The notes below the pieces were generated by a model, which did no database searches, was not told where the DNA came from, and saw nothing but the letters and a program-made list of their open reading frames with translations. Below are positions 25,701 to 36,725 of a DNA stretch of 64,000 nucleotides, piece after piece. Location: positions 9,196,261 through 9,260,260 of the forward strand of contig OU744450.1 of NCBI GenBank assembly GCA_916610825.1, read 5' to 3'. This DNA comes from Haliclystus octoradiatus (Eukaryota > Cnidaria > Staurozoa > Stauromedusae > Haliclystidae). A program made the position numbers and the translations under genes. Position 1 is the stretch's first letter; each line of letters begins with the position of its first letter.

Positions 25701-27809
25701 TGATAGAATAAACGATCGAAATATAACCTCTGAGAATGATTCAAGCAAGTTTGTTTACATTTTTAGTATTTTATTCACCAACCAGCGCTCGATAAAACTT
25801 CACGTGACATCAAGGTGCGCAGTGATTGGGCACACCATATTTTTGGTTTCTGGCACACTTTTTAACCTTAAATTTTATCAGGCCCTCACTGGAGCGCCGC
25901 GCGGAAATGAGGGCCGTGATGGAATGAGGCTAGACAACACCTACATTAGCAAAGCTGATCCACCTTCATAGAGGCTCTGTTTACCAACGGTCATATTAAC
26001 CCTCATTCATCCTCTCCCTGTTGGTGGCCAACTACAGTTATTATTACATCAAATATATATATCTCAGAATCGTATATGTATGCGTGTGGCATTTAATAGT
26101 CATCGATTCGTTCCACCCGCTAAAAATCTATGATTACTTGTAATTCAGTAATGAATATAAATGTTGTTGGAAATTGAATTGACTGTCATTGAGTTCATTC
26201 ACAATCTTTGTATAATCAATTCGTGTAAAATATTCTTACGATTCTGTTACAGGCGTTGTCCTACTCCACCGGTTTACTTCCGGTTTGGATACCACTGTGC
26301 TTTCTTTGGAATATTGTAAGTGTGAATATTAATATTATAAGTGAGAAGAACTTGTAAACTCATAATCAGCCAGTCAAATTAAAGTGAAGGGTCCTATGAA
26401 CCTGGCTTTCTGAAGAACAACCTAAATTCAGAAGGTTTCATCAAGATTGTTTGCCTACTAAAAAATCACGATCTTTGGATTTCATTCTTTTTTTAACATT
26501 TATGTCATTATGTTTCAGAATAAGTCAAATTTTGACCTTTTTCTAACAGAGTTTCAAATATCTATAAATATAAATGCAAATGTCTTTGTGTACATTTTGA
26601 TTGTTTTGATAAATATTATCTCCACTGTTGGAATCGATCACATTGATGTCAAATTGAAATTTATTTACTTTACACTACGTATAATTACAAGGCATAACTG
26701 TAAAAAAATCAGCCGCTTTGTTGTTCTAAATACATTCTGATTGGCTGAGTTACCTCGGTATATGTAACAATTAGACAACAAGGGCGAGTTGTCTAATTGT
26801 TTTAGTAGGAACCGACTAGTGGTACAAGCAATACATATGAAAAGATATAAATTCCAACTATTTATTCGCTTTCTGTATAATTAATCTTAAATGCAACCAT
26901 CAATCAAAGGCATCCATGACGACTGCAGCGTCGTGATTTGGAGAATGAATTTTAATTCGACTTGATTCAGATTTAATATTTAAAACAAAACAGTTGGATA
27001 GTAATACTTCCTACAAAATACAGCCCCACAAAATAGCAAACTTGAGAAGGTAACTATTGAGTATCTAAAAATACATACATGTTTGCAGTTTGTAATATAA
27101 AAGTTTGTTGTTTATAAACTTAAACTAACTACCGGACTAATTTATATCTGCAATAAAGTAGCGAGAAATTGCAAGAAGATTGTTAAATAAGATTTAAATT
27201 GTATATGCATAGCTTACCATTGAACATGTTGCAACTTCATCTCAGATTTTGTTACTTGTTTTGTTTTTTCAGGGACGGAAATTATAATTTACTCTCGTAA
27301 TTCGTATAAAATTTTGATTCAAAAACATTTGCGAACCCTTGTTTACTTTTTGAAATTTGCGAGGGAACTATGAGAAAATAGTCAACGATTGAGCAGCCAA
27401 TCAGAATGCAGCTCATTGAATAGTACCCTAGTCGGTTTCGACTAATAAATGTTAGCCAATTCAAGACAGAAGTAACTACATTCGACTAAATCATGTCTGT
27501 TTGACAATTCGCTAATGACTGAAATGCTTTAAGCTTTTTATGGCATTGTGTGTAAATACATAATAAGCAAATTATAATAACAGGTTATAACTTGTGATAA
27601 TAGAAAAAAAAAAAAAATTTTCAGGTTGAAAGTAATGTGTATAGTTTTGGTACGAGTTTATATACAGTTTATGTCTTTCCTTTTTCCCATTCCATATTTA
27701 GATCTTCTTCCTATTTCCGTTTTATGATTGGGGAAAGACCAAACAGCATCTGGTTCTTATTCGTGGCTCAAGCGAATGTCATTTGACGTATGATGAAAAT
27801 CGCGTTTAA
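16599..27809 (+). CDS. Five-exon gene, 165-residue protein of unknown function
   Basis: Reconstructed exons 16599-16708, 23990-24089, 24784-24900, 26253-26315 and 27702-27809 have GT-AG borders and matching phases (2, 0, 0, 0) and end in TAA. The protein starts MCCGGSSYRTWQ. Residues 38-70 look helical and charged (WKSLDEAHSVFRDLLESIK). Residues 74-95 read as beta-like sequence (KKTIQIFFYTDLCQWLDVVD). Then comes a STGLLPVWIPLCFLW...FPFYDWG stretch (114-141), hydrophobic enough for a membrane segment, and a tail HLVLIRGSSECHL. No signal peptide is evident. I do not recognise the family; the S-x-TG...D-x-G...IR spacing is only faintly like DUF1499-type proteins. Introns are 7281, 694, 1352 and 1386 bases and hold LINEs and MITEs. 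Exon 1 is the least certain exon: it is far away and fits only by phase and splice sites. Confidence 0.55.
16709..17734. other. Intron 1, first part: nothing recognised
   Basis: No motif-bearing frame seen. Frames at 17189-17464 and 17507-17710 are short and match nothing I know. Confidence 0.45.
17735..18690 (-). mobile_element. L2/CR1-type LINE fragment
   Basis: Translating the minus strand gives the same order of motifs as the LINE at 7555-9113, with many stops and frameshifts. From high to low coordinates: FHFYADDTPIYF (about 18.61 kb), ESCMNDINAWM, NIGDVWFDDVSSMQKQINN (about 18.33 kb), GHITPVLTNLHWL (about 18.07 kb), TYEAL, and SLFIIKS-like final residues. The RT N-terminus and endonuclease are absent, so it is 5'-truncated and old. 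It lies antisense in intron 1 of the five-exon gene. Confidence 0.8.
18691..19730. other. Intron 1, middle: nothing recognised
   Basis: No recognisable gene. The overlapping frames at 19141-19452 (minus) and 19293-19481 (plus) have no splice or family support. GAGCCCGTAGGGCGAAC at 19650 is a small palindromic repeat-like word just upstream of the next LINE. Confidence 0.45.
19731..21465 (+). mobile_element. L2/CR1-type LINE, 5'-truncated
   Basis: The frame from about 19.74 kb (DNFADYFQSKIASIRD) runs through NFRPISNLKFISKATEKVV, QSAYKIYHSTETALIRV, LLLDLSAAFDTVDHN, GVPQVSVLGPLLF and LYADDIQLYTDF. It ends at a frameshift near 20.77 kb. The second frame continues with SKVRNIGIIMNSTMSMD, YNHITPILQSLHWLPIEQR and TFKAIHNLAPTYISEL, followed in another frame by the final AAPAVWNNLAVE segment. 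It is a different subfamily from the LINE at 7555-9113, with more of the RT N-terminus but no endonuclease. The A/T trinucleotide tail is not visible. Confidence 0.88.
21745..21838 (+). repeat. Short tandem repeat, CCCTATTG...TTTGCACTAAATAA
   Basis: Two to three imperfect units of roughly 40 bases, each with a GCCCTATTG, CCTTTGCACTAAATAA and AACTTTG block. A further CCCTATTGTCTC copy lies at about 23055. Confidence 0.6.
21863..22692. mobile_element. Inverted-repeat (foldback-like) element
   Basis: About 110 bases at 21863-21980 are repeated inverted at 22590-22692: shared blocks are CAATTATC, GACACTGAGAATT, CAGGCC, AGAGCCATCTATTTACAAGA and GTTGGGACAC. The 610-base middle has no transposase-like frame (the frame at 21899-22156 overlaps the repeat). 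No clear target duplication. It is a non-autonomous DNA element or a hairpin pair of one. Confidence 0.65.
23092..23245 (+). repeat. Tandem duplication of about 75 bases
   Basis: Two copies of a unit with GGAATTG.C, TTCGATTAACCAATA, AAGAAAA.GTTCGAAAAAA and CTTGCCATTAA, at about 23088-23155 and 23177-23245. Confidence 0.7.
23246..23989. other. Intron 1, last part: nothing recognised
   Basis: No gene or repeat identified. A GC-rich patch at 23771-23830 (CCCCTCCCTCTCTGGAGG) has no clear role. Confidence 0.45.
23990..24089 (+). CDS. Five-exon gene, exon 2
   Basis: 100 bases after acceptor TTTCATGACAG, ending before GTAAGC. Encodes a charged, helix-like segment, SLDEAHSVFRDLLESIK. Starts one base into a codon, so an upstream exon must exist. 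Confidence 0.65.
24784..24900 (+). CDS. Five-exon gene, exon 3
   Basis: 39 codons after a strong acceptor (TTTTCTCTTTCAG) and before GTATGA. Contains KTIQIFFYTDLCQW and LSFVKNEEGNG. Phase 0 at both ends. Confidence 0.7.
25110..25932. mobile_element. Mutator-like (MULE) MITE, 9-base target duplication
   Basis: 823 bases bounded by TAGCCTCATTCCATCACGG and its inverted copy CCGTGATGGAATGAGGCTA. A perfect 9-base duplication GACAACACC flanks it (25101-25109 and 25933-25941). The inverted repeats extend about 150 bases, through AAATTTAAGGTTAAAAAGTG and TGTGCCCAATCAC. Long terminal repeats with 9-base duplications fit the Mutator superfamily. There is no transposase. It lies in intron 3 of the five-exon gene and has a relative at 29086-29414. 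Confidence 0.8.
26253..26315 (+). CDS. Five-exon gene, exon 4
   Basis: 21 codons, acceptor GATTCTGTTACAG, donor GTAAGT. Reads ALSYSTGLLPVWIPLCFLW, the start of the hydrophobic segment. Confidence 0.7.
26795..27460. mobile_element. Inverted-repeat MITE-like element
   Basis: TAGTAGGAACCGACTAGTGG at 26800 is repeated inverted in ACCCTAGTCGGTTTCGACTA at about 27425-27445, and TTCTGATTGGCTG at 26735 is inverted at 27395-27410. The interior is AT-rich without a frame. No clean target duplication. Lies in intron 4 of the five-exon gene. Confidence 0.5.
27702..27809 (+). CDS. Five-exon gene, terminal exon 5
   Basis: 35 codons and TAA after acceptor CCATATTTAG. Reads IFFLFPFYDWGKTKQ then HLVLIRGSSECHLTYDENRV. 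Continues the hydrophobic stretch of exon 4 in phase. Confidence 0.7.
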   Translation: MFFLFPFYDWGKTKQHLVLIRGSSECHLTYDENRV

Positions 27810-29075
27810 TCAGTCGGTTTTTCATGTAGTGTAATAGCATAATTAACTTGCTTTTACAAATATGTAGTTTATAATTATTATGCATTGCATTTGAAGTAGT
27901 TGTATGATGAAATAATAATTTCCTATTACTATATATATATATGTATGATGACTATCATATAATGCAAGAGCTGATGTGCACATTATCTCATCTTTATTAA
28001 AAACATATTTCATTAATTAATCGCATGTATTGTCGTTCACAATTATCAAATTTGTCATATACATTCGATAAATAATGTCATAATTTTAAGAGCAATTTGA
28101 TACTATTCATCCATCCACACAGTTTGAAAATGGATATATGTATAATACACTAGCTTAATGCTTTGGTACTAACTTGTATTATCAACATTGTAATTCAATG
28201 TGGAAGTGTTTAATAGCATTAGTGTCTGGGACTAACTTAGATTAATTTTAGATTACTCAGCAGTTCATAATTCAGTTGTCAGCTAAATTTATATAATGAT
28301 TGTATGGAACCAATTGATGCTAAGTTCATGTGTAATTATAATGCATGAAATGAGTAATGATTTACAGATATATTTTAATAATATTATCTTACTATAAGTT
28401 GTGAATAGAATATTAGTACTGCTTTTAAAATTTAATTAGTATAGTAGAACATGGGCTTGATTTTAATGAAGAGATATTCTTGTCATTCTACATTGTTTTT
28501 TTCCTTTCCTTTGTCAACCAGGTACCAATAGGGGTTCTACTGAAGAATATTTCACAATAATAATTCAAATTTAGAGTATGTTATGGAAACGTTAATAATA
28601 TTTAGCTCTCCGACAGCCTCTCTTTCGTGCCAACTATCGGTGATCATGTAAAGGAGACTCGGATATTGGTTAAGTTTAGATTTAGTGATAGCAAGGAGTA
28701 GACGTTTTATATGTAGTGATCTCGTTGACCTTCTATATCATTATATTTTATATTCAAGTTTGTATCCAGCTTGTTATTATTTGGATCTGTTTACCTTTTT
28801 GAAGATACTTCACTATTATTTACCTGACGTAATTACTTTCTTAATATAAAGTATAACGATTGATTCTGATGTATATCAACTGAAAAAATTGATTGGTAAA
28901 AGTTTAAATCCAATCTGATTACAAATGACTTAGAATGACGAGTACAGATTGCCCATTGGGATTACCACAAATACAGATTAGACTCAATAAGGGCTCCCCC
29001 TTCTTCATTAGCCTAGCTCCACACGGCCCACTATTTCGCTGCGCACATCTGGGTCTTGTAAAATTCCAGCGAATA
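27810..29075. other. No gene recognised
   Basis: Downstream of the five-exon gene. No obvious AATAAA within 250 bases of its stop. No recognisable element until the Mutator-like copy. Confidence 0.45.
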
Positions 29076-29085
29076 AAGTGATGCG

Positions 29086-29414
29086 TAGCCTCATTCCATC
29101 ACGGCCCTCATTTTCGTGCGGCGCTCCAATTAGCGCACCTTGGTACCCCGTGATGTTTTATTGAGCGCTGGTTGGTGAATAGAACACTAAGAATATAGAC
29201 AAACTTGCTAGAATCATTCTCAAAGTTTATGTTTCGATCGTTTATTCTGTCATATTGTTAATTATAAATTTACGGAGAAATGAAATTTTGAGTCAGATTG
29301 CGAGAATTGTTAGGCACATCATTTCTTTGGTTTCTGGTATAATTTTTAACCTTCAGTTTTATTAGGCCCTCACTGGATCGCCGTGAAATGGGGGGCCGTG
29401 ATGGAATGAGGATA
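29086..29414. mobile_element. Second Mutator-like MITE copy, internally shorter
   Basis: 329 bases bounded by TAGCCTCATTCCATCACGG and CCGTGATGGAATGAGGATA. It shares inner sequence with 25110-25932 in reverse orientation, including GAGCGCTGGTTGGTGAATA and the GATCGTTTATTCT region. Flanks AAGTGATGCG and AAGTGATAGC form an imperfect 9-10-base duplication. More diverged at its ends than the copy at 25 kb. Confidence 0.75.
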
Positions 29415-29423
29415 AAGTGATAG

Positions 29424-29945
29424 CAGAGAGAATTCTGACCCTAATACACATGCGCTTTACGAGCGCCTGATGTCAAGTATTTGCGAGCCAAGGCCTACAG
29501 TAAACGAAAACAACTGTCAAAACGTAATTTTGTATCTTGCCAAATCCTAGACATTTCGATCGAAGTGAATTGATATTGCATATATGAATTGAGAAACGGA
29601 TGAAGCACACAGCCGAGCCGAGCTTATATATTAATGTTGTTACCACGCAAATGAAATATTTCTGACATTACTAACACTAGAGTAAAGTAAATATATTCAA
29701 ATCATTCGCATTGAAAAGTATTATCTGTAATCCATTCTATCAATAATGACAAAAATATCCTTATTTTCAATTCATACCAGTAATCAAAATCTAAATTTGT
29801 ATGTCGATCTTCATAGTTGCTGCGATGAGTGTTTCAATATGAGCAAATTATTATTTCTTAGGTCAGTCAGTGTTTCATTCCAAGTTGCAGGTATGATAAA
29901 CAGTGTTTTTCCTGCAGTTCAACATCAATTGATTGTTCATTCAGC
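29424..29945. other. No gene recognised
   Basis: The frame at 29746-29979 has no recognisable motif and overlaps the start of a repeat. Confidence 0.4.
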
Positions 29946-30245
29946 AGGCACACCAGATAAAACGATTAAAAAACAATAAAAGCATGTTGATATATTATTT
30001 AACCATGAAATCAAATTTAGAAATTTGAACCTTGGTTTGAACTACGAGAAAACACATCCAAGTTGAATATGAGCCAGAGTATTAAACAGCGTTAAACTAT
30101 TCTGTAGTTTATAAACCTTATTAATGAGGCACTCTCCAGATAAAACGAATTAAATAACCAATAAAAGCATTTTGATATATTAAATAGAAATAAGATTGAG
30201 CTCAGAAGCTTAAATCCTTGGTCGAAACTACTACGAAACACTTAC
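29946..30245 (+). repeat. Direct repeat, two units of about 183 bases
   Basis: CCAGATAAAACGA, CAATAAAAGCAT, TTGATATATTA, CCTTGGT and CGAAACAC-like blocks recur in the same order at about 29950-30060 and 30133-30245. Confidence 0.6.
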
Positions 30246-30544
30246 AAAACGAGCAAATTGTAGCTACTTGCAGCTTTGAAAAATCACTGAAAAAATATTT
30301 GCTCTTGAAATGAATTGCATGTTGTCGAATGATATACGTCACGAAATAATTTCATAAATTGAGTAATTAGACCAATCACTGAATAGATCCAAGAAACGTC
30401 ACAGATGCTTGGCTGTGATTGGTCATATCATTTTTCTGGAAAGAGAAACTTTTTCCACTTAAAGTTTACATGTCCCATATACGAAGCTGGTGCAGGTAGA
30501 ATGAAGTACGAGGGGAATGTGGCACATGTCTACTTCTCCTTGCA

Positions 30545-31238
30545 GATATAATGTATGTATGTATGTATGTATTTTATTTGTCAACAATGGTGACAGGCAA
30601 ATACAGGGAAACTTGTGGTTCCCACTTATGCAAAGCCGTTAAAAAAGTTAAGATATGTTATTAAGATAAAAGTTTTACAAACAAAATTGCTACTCAAATA
30701 TTTACAAGGCATTTAGAACTATCTAGCTAAGTTAAAAAGGTTATAAAATAAAATTTAAAGGTTACGACATTTGTACTAAAGTATTTACAAGGCATTTAGA
30801 TCTATGCTAGCTAAAGAACGTTTGAATGCTGGCACTGTCTTTGAAGTAACACATTTCTCTGGCAGAGAATTCCACCAAGGTATGACACGATTGCAAAAGT
30901 CATTTTGAATGGATTTAAACTTGGGGATTGATTTGGATTTTAATTTGTACGAGTTTCCTCTCATGTTGTATTTATTTATATCAAAATCGCAAAGCTTATT
31001 TATGTCTAAATCGACCATATTATGGGTTATTTTAAACATAAAAATTAAATCATTTTCAATTCTACGAGTTTCCAACGATTCAAGATTGTAATATTTTAGT
31101 CTTTCAGGATATGACTTGTAATACAAACTGTCTACTCTTGAAGGGTTCATTTTTCTTGTTAAATGCCTTTGAACTTTCTCTATTGTAACAATATCTTTTT
31201 GAAGACAGGGATTCCACACTGGTGAAAGGTAATGCAGG
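30545..31238 (-). mobile_element. 5'-truncated LINE (CR1/Jockey group)
   Basis: The minus strand encodes the C-terminal end of a LINE ORF2 protein, with SPVWNPCLQKDI, VQRHLTRKM, YPERLKYYNLESLETRR, DLIFMFKITHN and VIPWWNSLPEKCV, to a stop at about 30785. This is the post-RT region typical of CR1/Jockey-group LINEs and differs from the L2-type copies in this window. Downstream lies a short 3' UTR ending in a (TACA)n-type tail at 30548-30570. RT catalytic motifs are missing because of 5' truncation. Confidence 0.85.
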
Positions 31239-31869
31239 TGGTTCGAGGAGGGCATAACAAAAATAAAGTTTATAAAGTGATGGATGCGTTCAAATGGCTG
31301 AAGCACATCAGCAATCGTGCCTCTGACCAAAAAGCAAAGAAGCCTGTTATCCGTACTTACATTAAGTTAGGATGTTTGCAATGGAAAAACACGTCAATGC
31401 AATCCGGTATGTGAATTTGCCTATACTTATAAGAGCAAAGAAGAATACAAAAGAGAAGATTTTAAAGTTAGGATTAGTGAAAATCATTAATAAAACTTCA
31501 TTGAATCTCAAACAATTTATCTTGATATTCCCACTTGGGTCCAATGGTTGTCCAATGGTGGCTTGCCATTTCTTCATCAGTAACAATTACTTACAGCCCT
31601 TGTAAGAGCAATTGAAGAGGAGAATAATACAAGGGAAACGAATGAACATTACAAAATGCTAAACAAATTGTAAATTATTGGCACATCTATTTGTAATGAT
31701 AATGAGTTTTTGTTTCATACGTATACATGAAAGTGAGACTTCATAAAGGAGGCTAGGTCTTTAAATAGCGCTGTATAACTAATATTGAGTTAGTGTACTT
31801 AATCCATATGTTGGTGTTGAGTTGCTCGATGTGTTGGACGAAAGTTGATTATTGATTATATAATACATA
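31239..31869. other. No gene recognised
   Basis: Short overlapping frames at 31362-31605 on both strands match nothing known. Confidence 0.4.
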
Positions 31870-34070
31870 TGGCAATATGGCCATGTCAGTAACTTCTATT
31901 GTTAGTTCTACGAAGATTACTTCTACTATATCATCTGGTCGTGTTTCTTCAAGATCAACTCCTGTTCGTGAGACAAGTTTTTCAATTAGTCAGTCTCGTT
32001 TGTCAATGGCTGGAAAATTGAAGTTAACAGAAGCAATAAGTCCGTATAATGGTGAAGGAAATTCCATGTGCACAGAATGGTGGGCCAGATTCGAGGCAAT
32101 TGCTAAAAGGATATTCAGAAATTGACAAACTGTTGAGTGTACTTTTACTGTTACGTGTTCTAGCATTTCCAGTATACAATGAAATGCCTGTCATAAAAAA
32201 AAAATACTGAGAGATGTTAAAGAGGCTATATTTACTGCATTTTCGTCATCAAAGTAGTGCGTTTGATCGTTTAAAATTACGTGTGTTAAAAGAAAATTAA
32301 AAAGTAGATTTCTACTTTGCTGACTTCAAAAGGTTGTGTACTTTGGCAGGCATATCGTGCCCTGGAGTGATTTTTGTTACCGGATGGCCTGAGGACGTCG
32401 GCTTACTGTTAAGATCAATGGTTAATGCGTCGGATGCAGAGTTAATTACCAAAACACGTGTATTGCTTGAGGCACGTGGCGAGGACAATATTGTTCCTGT
32501 TAATATATCGGCAGCTAAGCGTTATAAAAATACGAATAATACTGTCAATAACACTGAAAGAGTTTAACTACGTACGTGTTATAATGCATGCCGCACTAAA
32601 GGGTATATTGCTAAAGATTGTCAAAACCGTACAAATAGACCCCGTGTATCAAAATGTGTATGGTGTGGTGACATTACCAATGTGTGATATCAGTGTAAAT
32701 GGAACTGAACAGAGAAACCATTGTGCTTCAACGGGGTTGTTCAGATGGAACTTTGGCAGAATGACAATAAAAATTAACCACATGATGAAAAAGATACCCC
32801 AAATATATTTTTATGAATGACAGATTCAACCAAAACAAATGAAAAAAAAAAATTCGTAGGCAAAATTTGTTTGGCAAAATGATAAAATTGCAAAAGCTTC
32901 AAAAAGATACCTCAAAAGATTTTCATGACTAAGCACACCCTAAAAATTTTTTCTGGATTTTGAAAAAGGTACCATTCAATATTTGAACGTCCCAGTATAT
33001 CAAAAATATGGACATTATCCACCCGGGATCTTGTTCGGTGTCAACAGTAGTTCATTCTTGTAATACTATTACTGAGAATAAAGATACAGTTGTTGAGGAT
33101 GATAATTTTACAGCAAGCTTTAATGTTGAAAGTTGGACAGTGTCCTGGTTGTGGATTGATTGTAGGGCACCGAATATATCAAAAAATGGAATACCATCTT
33201 ATTATATGAATGATGCCACTAGAGGAGAATTCAATAAAAGTTAGACGAATGGATATATAAAGACGAATGGATATATAAAGACGAATGAATAGATAAAGGG
33301 TACTCAATTAATTCAATATGATGCTGCCAAATTTGGTGAGGTATAGAAGGTTTAATATCTATGTTTAGTTTTCGCCAAGAAAGTAGACCCATATTTGACT
33401 TCCGTGAACTAAATCAATACGTAGATATATTTACGGCTAAAAGTGATGTATGTTTGGATAAATTACGTAAATGGCAACAAATTGGGATCAATTTAGATAG
33501 TATAAATGTATATGTTCTGCATCTGGGTCAACATCTGAACGTTCTACTGTAGAAGATGCCCATCGTTTATTTCATGGCGACTATAATCAAACAAAGTGGT
33601 TACTGGATGAAATGAATGTACCTAGAAATTTAATTGAAGATGTGACATCAAAATGTGAAGAATGCCAGTCAGTATACCCACCAGTCGTGAAACATATGGA
33701 GAAAGGAAATCGGACAGTTACAGAAAATTGGAAACGGCTAAATGTAGATATCACAAAATACAAACATGAAACGTTTCTTACTACTGTTGATTGCGGTCTT
33801 TCACGGTTTGCTATATGGCGATAAAATCGAGGTGAAAGCGGTGCTGATATTATAGCACAACGTGGTAATACTTTTAGTGAACGATGTTCTCCTCAAGAAT
33901 TTGAAACATTTAGTAGCGTACAGTGCACAAGTATACCTGTGCTATCACGTACTTTTAGTTGAAGAGACAATTATCTCCTTTGAATATCAATGTATTAATA
34001 ATGAACTGTTAAAAAGACATCTGTTCAACTGTCTAATAAAGATACGAGACGGGTTTCAACTGTAAAACGT
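31870..34070 (+). mobile_element. Decayed gypsy-like LTR element fossil
   Basis: Remnants in the same order as the element at 11041-15224. A gag-like start (AGKLKLTEAISPYNGEG, with EWWARFEA) lies at about 31.99-32.1 kb. The RT entry (RPIFDFRELNQYVDIF) is at about 33.39 kb and the integrase N-terminal region (CEECQSVYP, RLNVDITKY) at about 33.65-33.77 kb. Most RT and all RNase H are missing. No LTRs are recognisable. It is heavily broken, with many interruptions and a large internal loss, and is clearly older than the 11 kb copy of the same clade. Confidence 0.75.
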
Positions 34071-34080
34071 GTCATATGAC

Positions 34081-34985
34081 GTATGTGATCCGTCAACTTG
34101 GACAGAGGTCCGCAAATCCAATCCAAACCCCATCTTATCAAACCGAATTCTTTTTAGAATCAGATTGGATTGTTATCTTCCACAGGATATATTCCAATCG
34201 GATATTTAATGTCTCTGATATATTAAACATCTTTACTTCTTTGACCGTTTTCTATCGAGATTGTATAACTACTTTATTGTTCTTGATTTGGTATCACGAC
34301 CATTAAAATAAGATAATTGTGTTTTGTCGAATGCTGTAGCATGTACTAGTATTCAAACGTAAATAACACATATATGTATATGTTACAAAGATATTATAAT
34401 AGAACCAATTAAGATAGTCTAACTCAGATTTGTGTTTGAAAGAGTTTTAAACAGGCCATAATATTATTTTACCTTTGTGAAAATTAACCAAATAAAATGT
34501 ATTTATCATCCTCAAGTAGTGAATAATTCAAATTTAAAAACAACATCTTCGTCCGACATCAGTAACATCATGAAAAGTCTATACCTTTGTCAACCCAACG
34601 TCGATCATTTCCAAACATTTTGATCGCAGAATTTTCCGGGGGTCAAAATATCAACCATCTAACCTAAATTTACCAATTATTTAGTGGTGCTACAGCATGT
34701 AATTAGAGTTTTTGCTATCAAAGTTATTTTCAAATTAGGAATTGGAGAACATGTCTTAATGTACATAGCTATGAAAAGGCAAAGGCTCACTTTTTCGCTT
34801 ACAATATCAAAACTTTATTAGCTACCTTCTATCACATACGCTGTCAATAATGACAATAAAAACATCTTAGACAGGTGTATTTCAAGTCCGATTTCTGCTT
34901 TCAAGACAGGAAATTAGAATTTTTGCTATCTGTGGTATATATTATCACTTATATACATATAGTTGAAACAAAATAGTCAAAAATT
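34081..34985. other. No gene recognised
   Basis: AT-rich. Sequence close to 35 kb may be Penelope-like end debris, because it adjoins a hammerhead motif. Confidence 0.4.
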
Positions 34986-35048
34986 AGACCTTCATTTTGC
35001 TACTTGAAGTTTCACGCCTAAGCGATCATCAGGCAATTTATTAAAGGC
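34986..35048 (-). ncRNA. Hammerhead ribozyme motif (Penelope type)
   Basis: On the minus strand the core reads CTGATGA, then stem II CGC-TTAG-GCG framed by T on each side, then GAAA. A two-base stem III (AC/GT) closes a five-base loop and leads to a GTA cleavage site (core 35001-35032). Stem I pairs TTGC with GCAA, plus CCTT/AAGG further out. This is the type I hammerhead known from Penelope-like retroelements. No Penelope coding sequence is adjacent, so it is probably a solitary terminal remnant. Confidence 0.7.
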
Positions 35049-35173
35049 AAAATAATACGCGATACCGTTTGGAAATACATTGAAATAAAATGCTATTGTC
35101 TACTTTCTATTGTTTAAAACTGTCAGTAAATATAAGTTAAGAATGGATCAAGTTATCTTGTACTTCTTCTTTC

Positions 35174-35289
35174 GTTAATTGGTTGGTAGTTGTTAATGAT
35201 GTTTGGCGAGTGGTTCGATTCTACGTGAACATATAGTGGAAAACGCAATTAATCAGCTACTATCATTAAACAACTACCAACCAATTAAC
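35174..35289. repeat. Short inverted-repeat MITE
   Basis: GTTAATTGGTTGGTAGTTGT with TAATGAT at 35174-35200 is repeated inverted at 35262-35289 with one base inserted. The middle is about 60 bases. No target duplication identified. Confidence 0.6.
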
Positions 35290-35573
35290 CAGTGACTATC
35301 AGACCTGTCATGCAATGAAGAAAGTCTAGTGGATATAAAAATGAAATGAAGTACATTACAGTGGAACTCGACCACATGCAACTGGTACGAATGCTCCACA
35401 TCTACACTAAACCGAGAATTAGAAATGGAGTGTTTTTCACTACTTATGATACAGGTGTGACTTAAAACAGCGGTATATTATTAAGAGGTCTAGAAAGTAG
35501 ATAGCGGTATTGTGCTGCTTTCATGTTTATTGCTGATATTGGATAGTAAATACTTTGACATGACCATTCTCTT

Positions 35574-35668
35574 TAGCCTGTGTCCAGACTAAAAAGTTTC
35601 TTAAGGAAAGTGTACAAGTTTACAAAGCTTACAACTTTCCAGAAACATTTTAGTCTAGACGCAGGCTA
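35574..35668. repeat. 95-base foldback MITE
   Basis: TAGCCTGTGTCCAGACTAAA at the left is matched by TTTTAGTCTAGACGCAGGCTA at the right (three mismatches), and GTTTCT/AGAAAC extends the stem. The target duplication is unclear. Confidence 0.65.
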
Positions 35669-36626
35669 TTTGTTTTCCGCTTTTTGACTCTTTCGTATTG
35701 TTTACGCGCATTGCATGATGCGATCAACTTCCGTTTACCTGACAAGAAGATAATGAAAAAACTTTGGTCACTGTCATAGCATAGACTCAAGGATACTTCG
35801 TAACCATGAGTCAAAAATGTGACTGCAAAGTTATCTACGCATAACTGTTTCTCTATTTTAATAACAACATCACGTTTAATTCAACGTTAATTAAACTCAT
35901 ATTTGACATGCAAATGTAGCGACTGAAACATCTAATTGCAATGCACGTAATCTCATTAAAAAGGTTAAGAGGCTTTCCGCTCGTTGATTCGTTATAAAAA
36001 GTTGTACTAATCGTTGGCTATACAATGAGCTTGAAATTTAATAATCCATTCGGTGGTCTCGTGGATTAACTAAAACACTCGGCTCAGTCTTTAACCCTTA
36101 AATATGGGCCTACGAATAACCAACCCGTCAATATGAAAATCGACTGAAATCAACAATTCACTGTCGATAAATAAAGCCGTAATTGATCAATTCGTGTTTT
36201 GTAACCGTTACGGAGAAAAAACTCGCAAGGATAATAACGTTTTAGATACATTAGAACCATTAACATTTATGTTATATCAAATGTTATTAATCGAAGGCCA
36301 TGTGAATATCGACTGATAATGACGGAGGTCCGCCGTGGTCATTATGCCGATGTTTTCCGAGCCTGAGATCAATAACTGTTTTAGTCAGTGACTAACTGGT
36401 CAATTTTGGAATGTATATGAATAAATTGTACTGTATTGTAATGCACCACAAACGCAGTTATCTATCTTCTTATTTACATATAATAGTATAGTAGTATATG
36501 ATGTATGAGCTACTTATTAGTAAACGCCAGATTAGAGATAGTTCCGAGTATCGCAGGAAAGTTGTATAATTATTAAAAGGAGTTAATAACCATGCTAAGC
36601 CTGTTCTGAATAAGAATGAAAATTTA

Positions 36627-36725
36627 TTTATAATAATAATGATAATAATAATAATAATAATAGTAATTATGGGGGATCCACTTATTTATCACTATTTTCA
36701 ATAATTGCTCAATAGCGCTTTACAT
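36627..36725 (-). mobile_element. LINE or SINE 3' tail remnant
   Basis: (TAA)n at 36630-36662 followed by ...CAATAGCGCTTTACATGC. On the minus strand this is AAAGCGCTATTGAG with a downstream (ATT)n, the same tail style as the L2-type LINE ending at 9113. Only the tail is recognisable. Confidence 0.55.

Noticed and set aside
26510-26740. Plus-strand frame of 76 codons in intron 4 of the five-exon gene
   Set aside because: Hydrophobic and AT-driven, no splice sites in phase with neighbouring exons.
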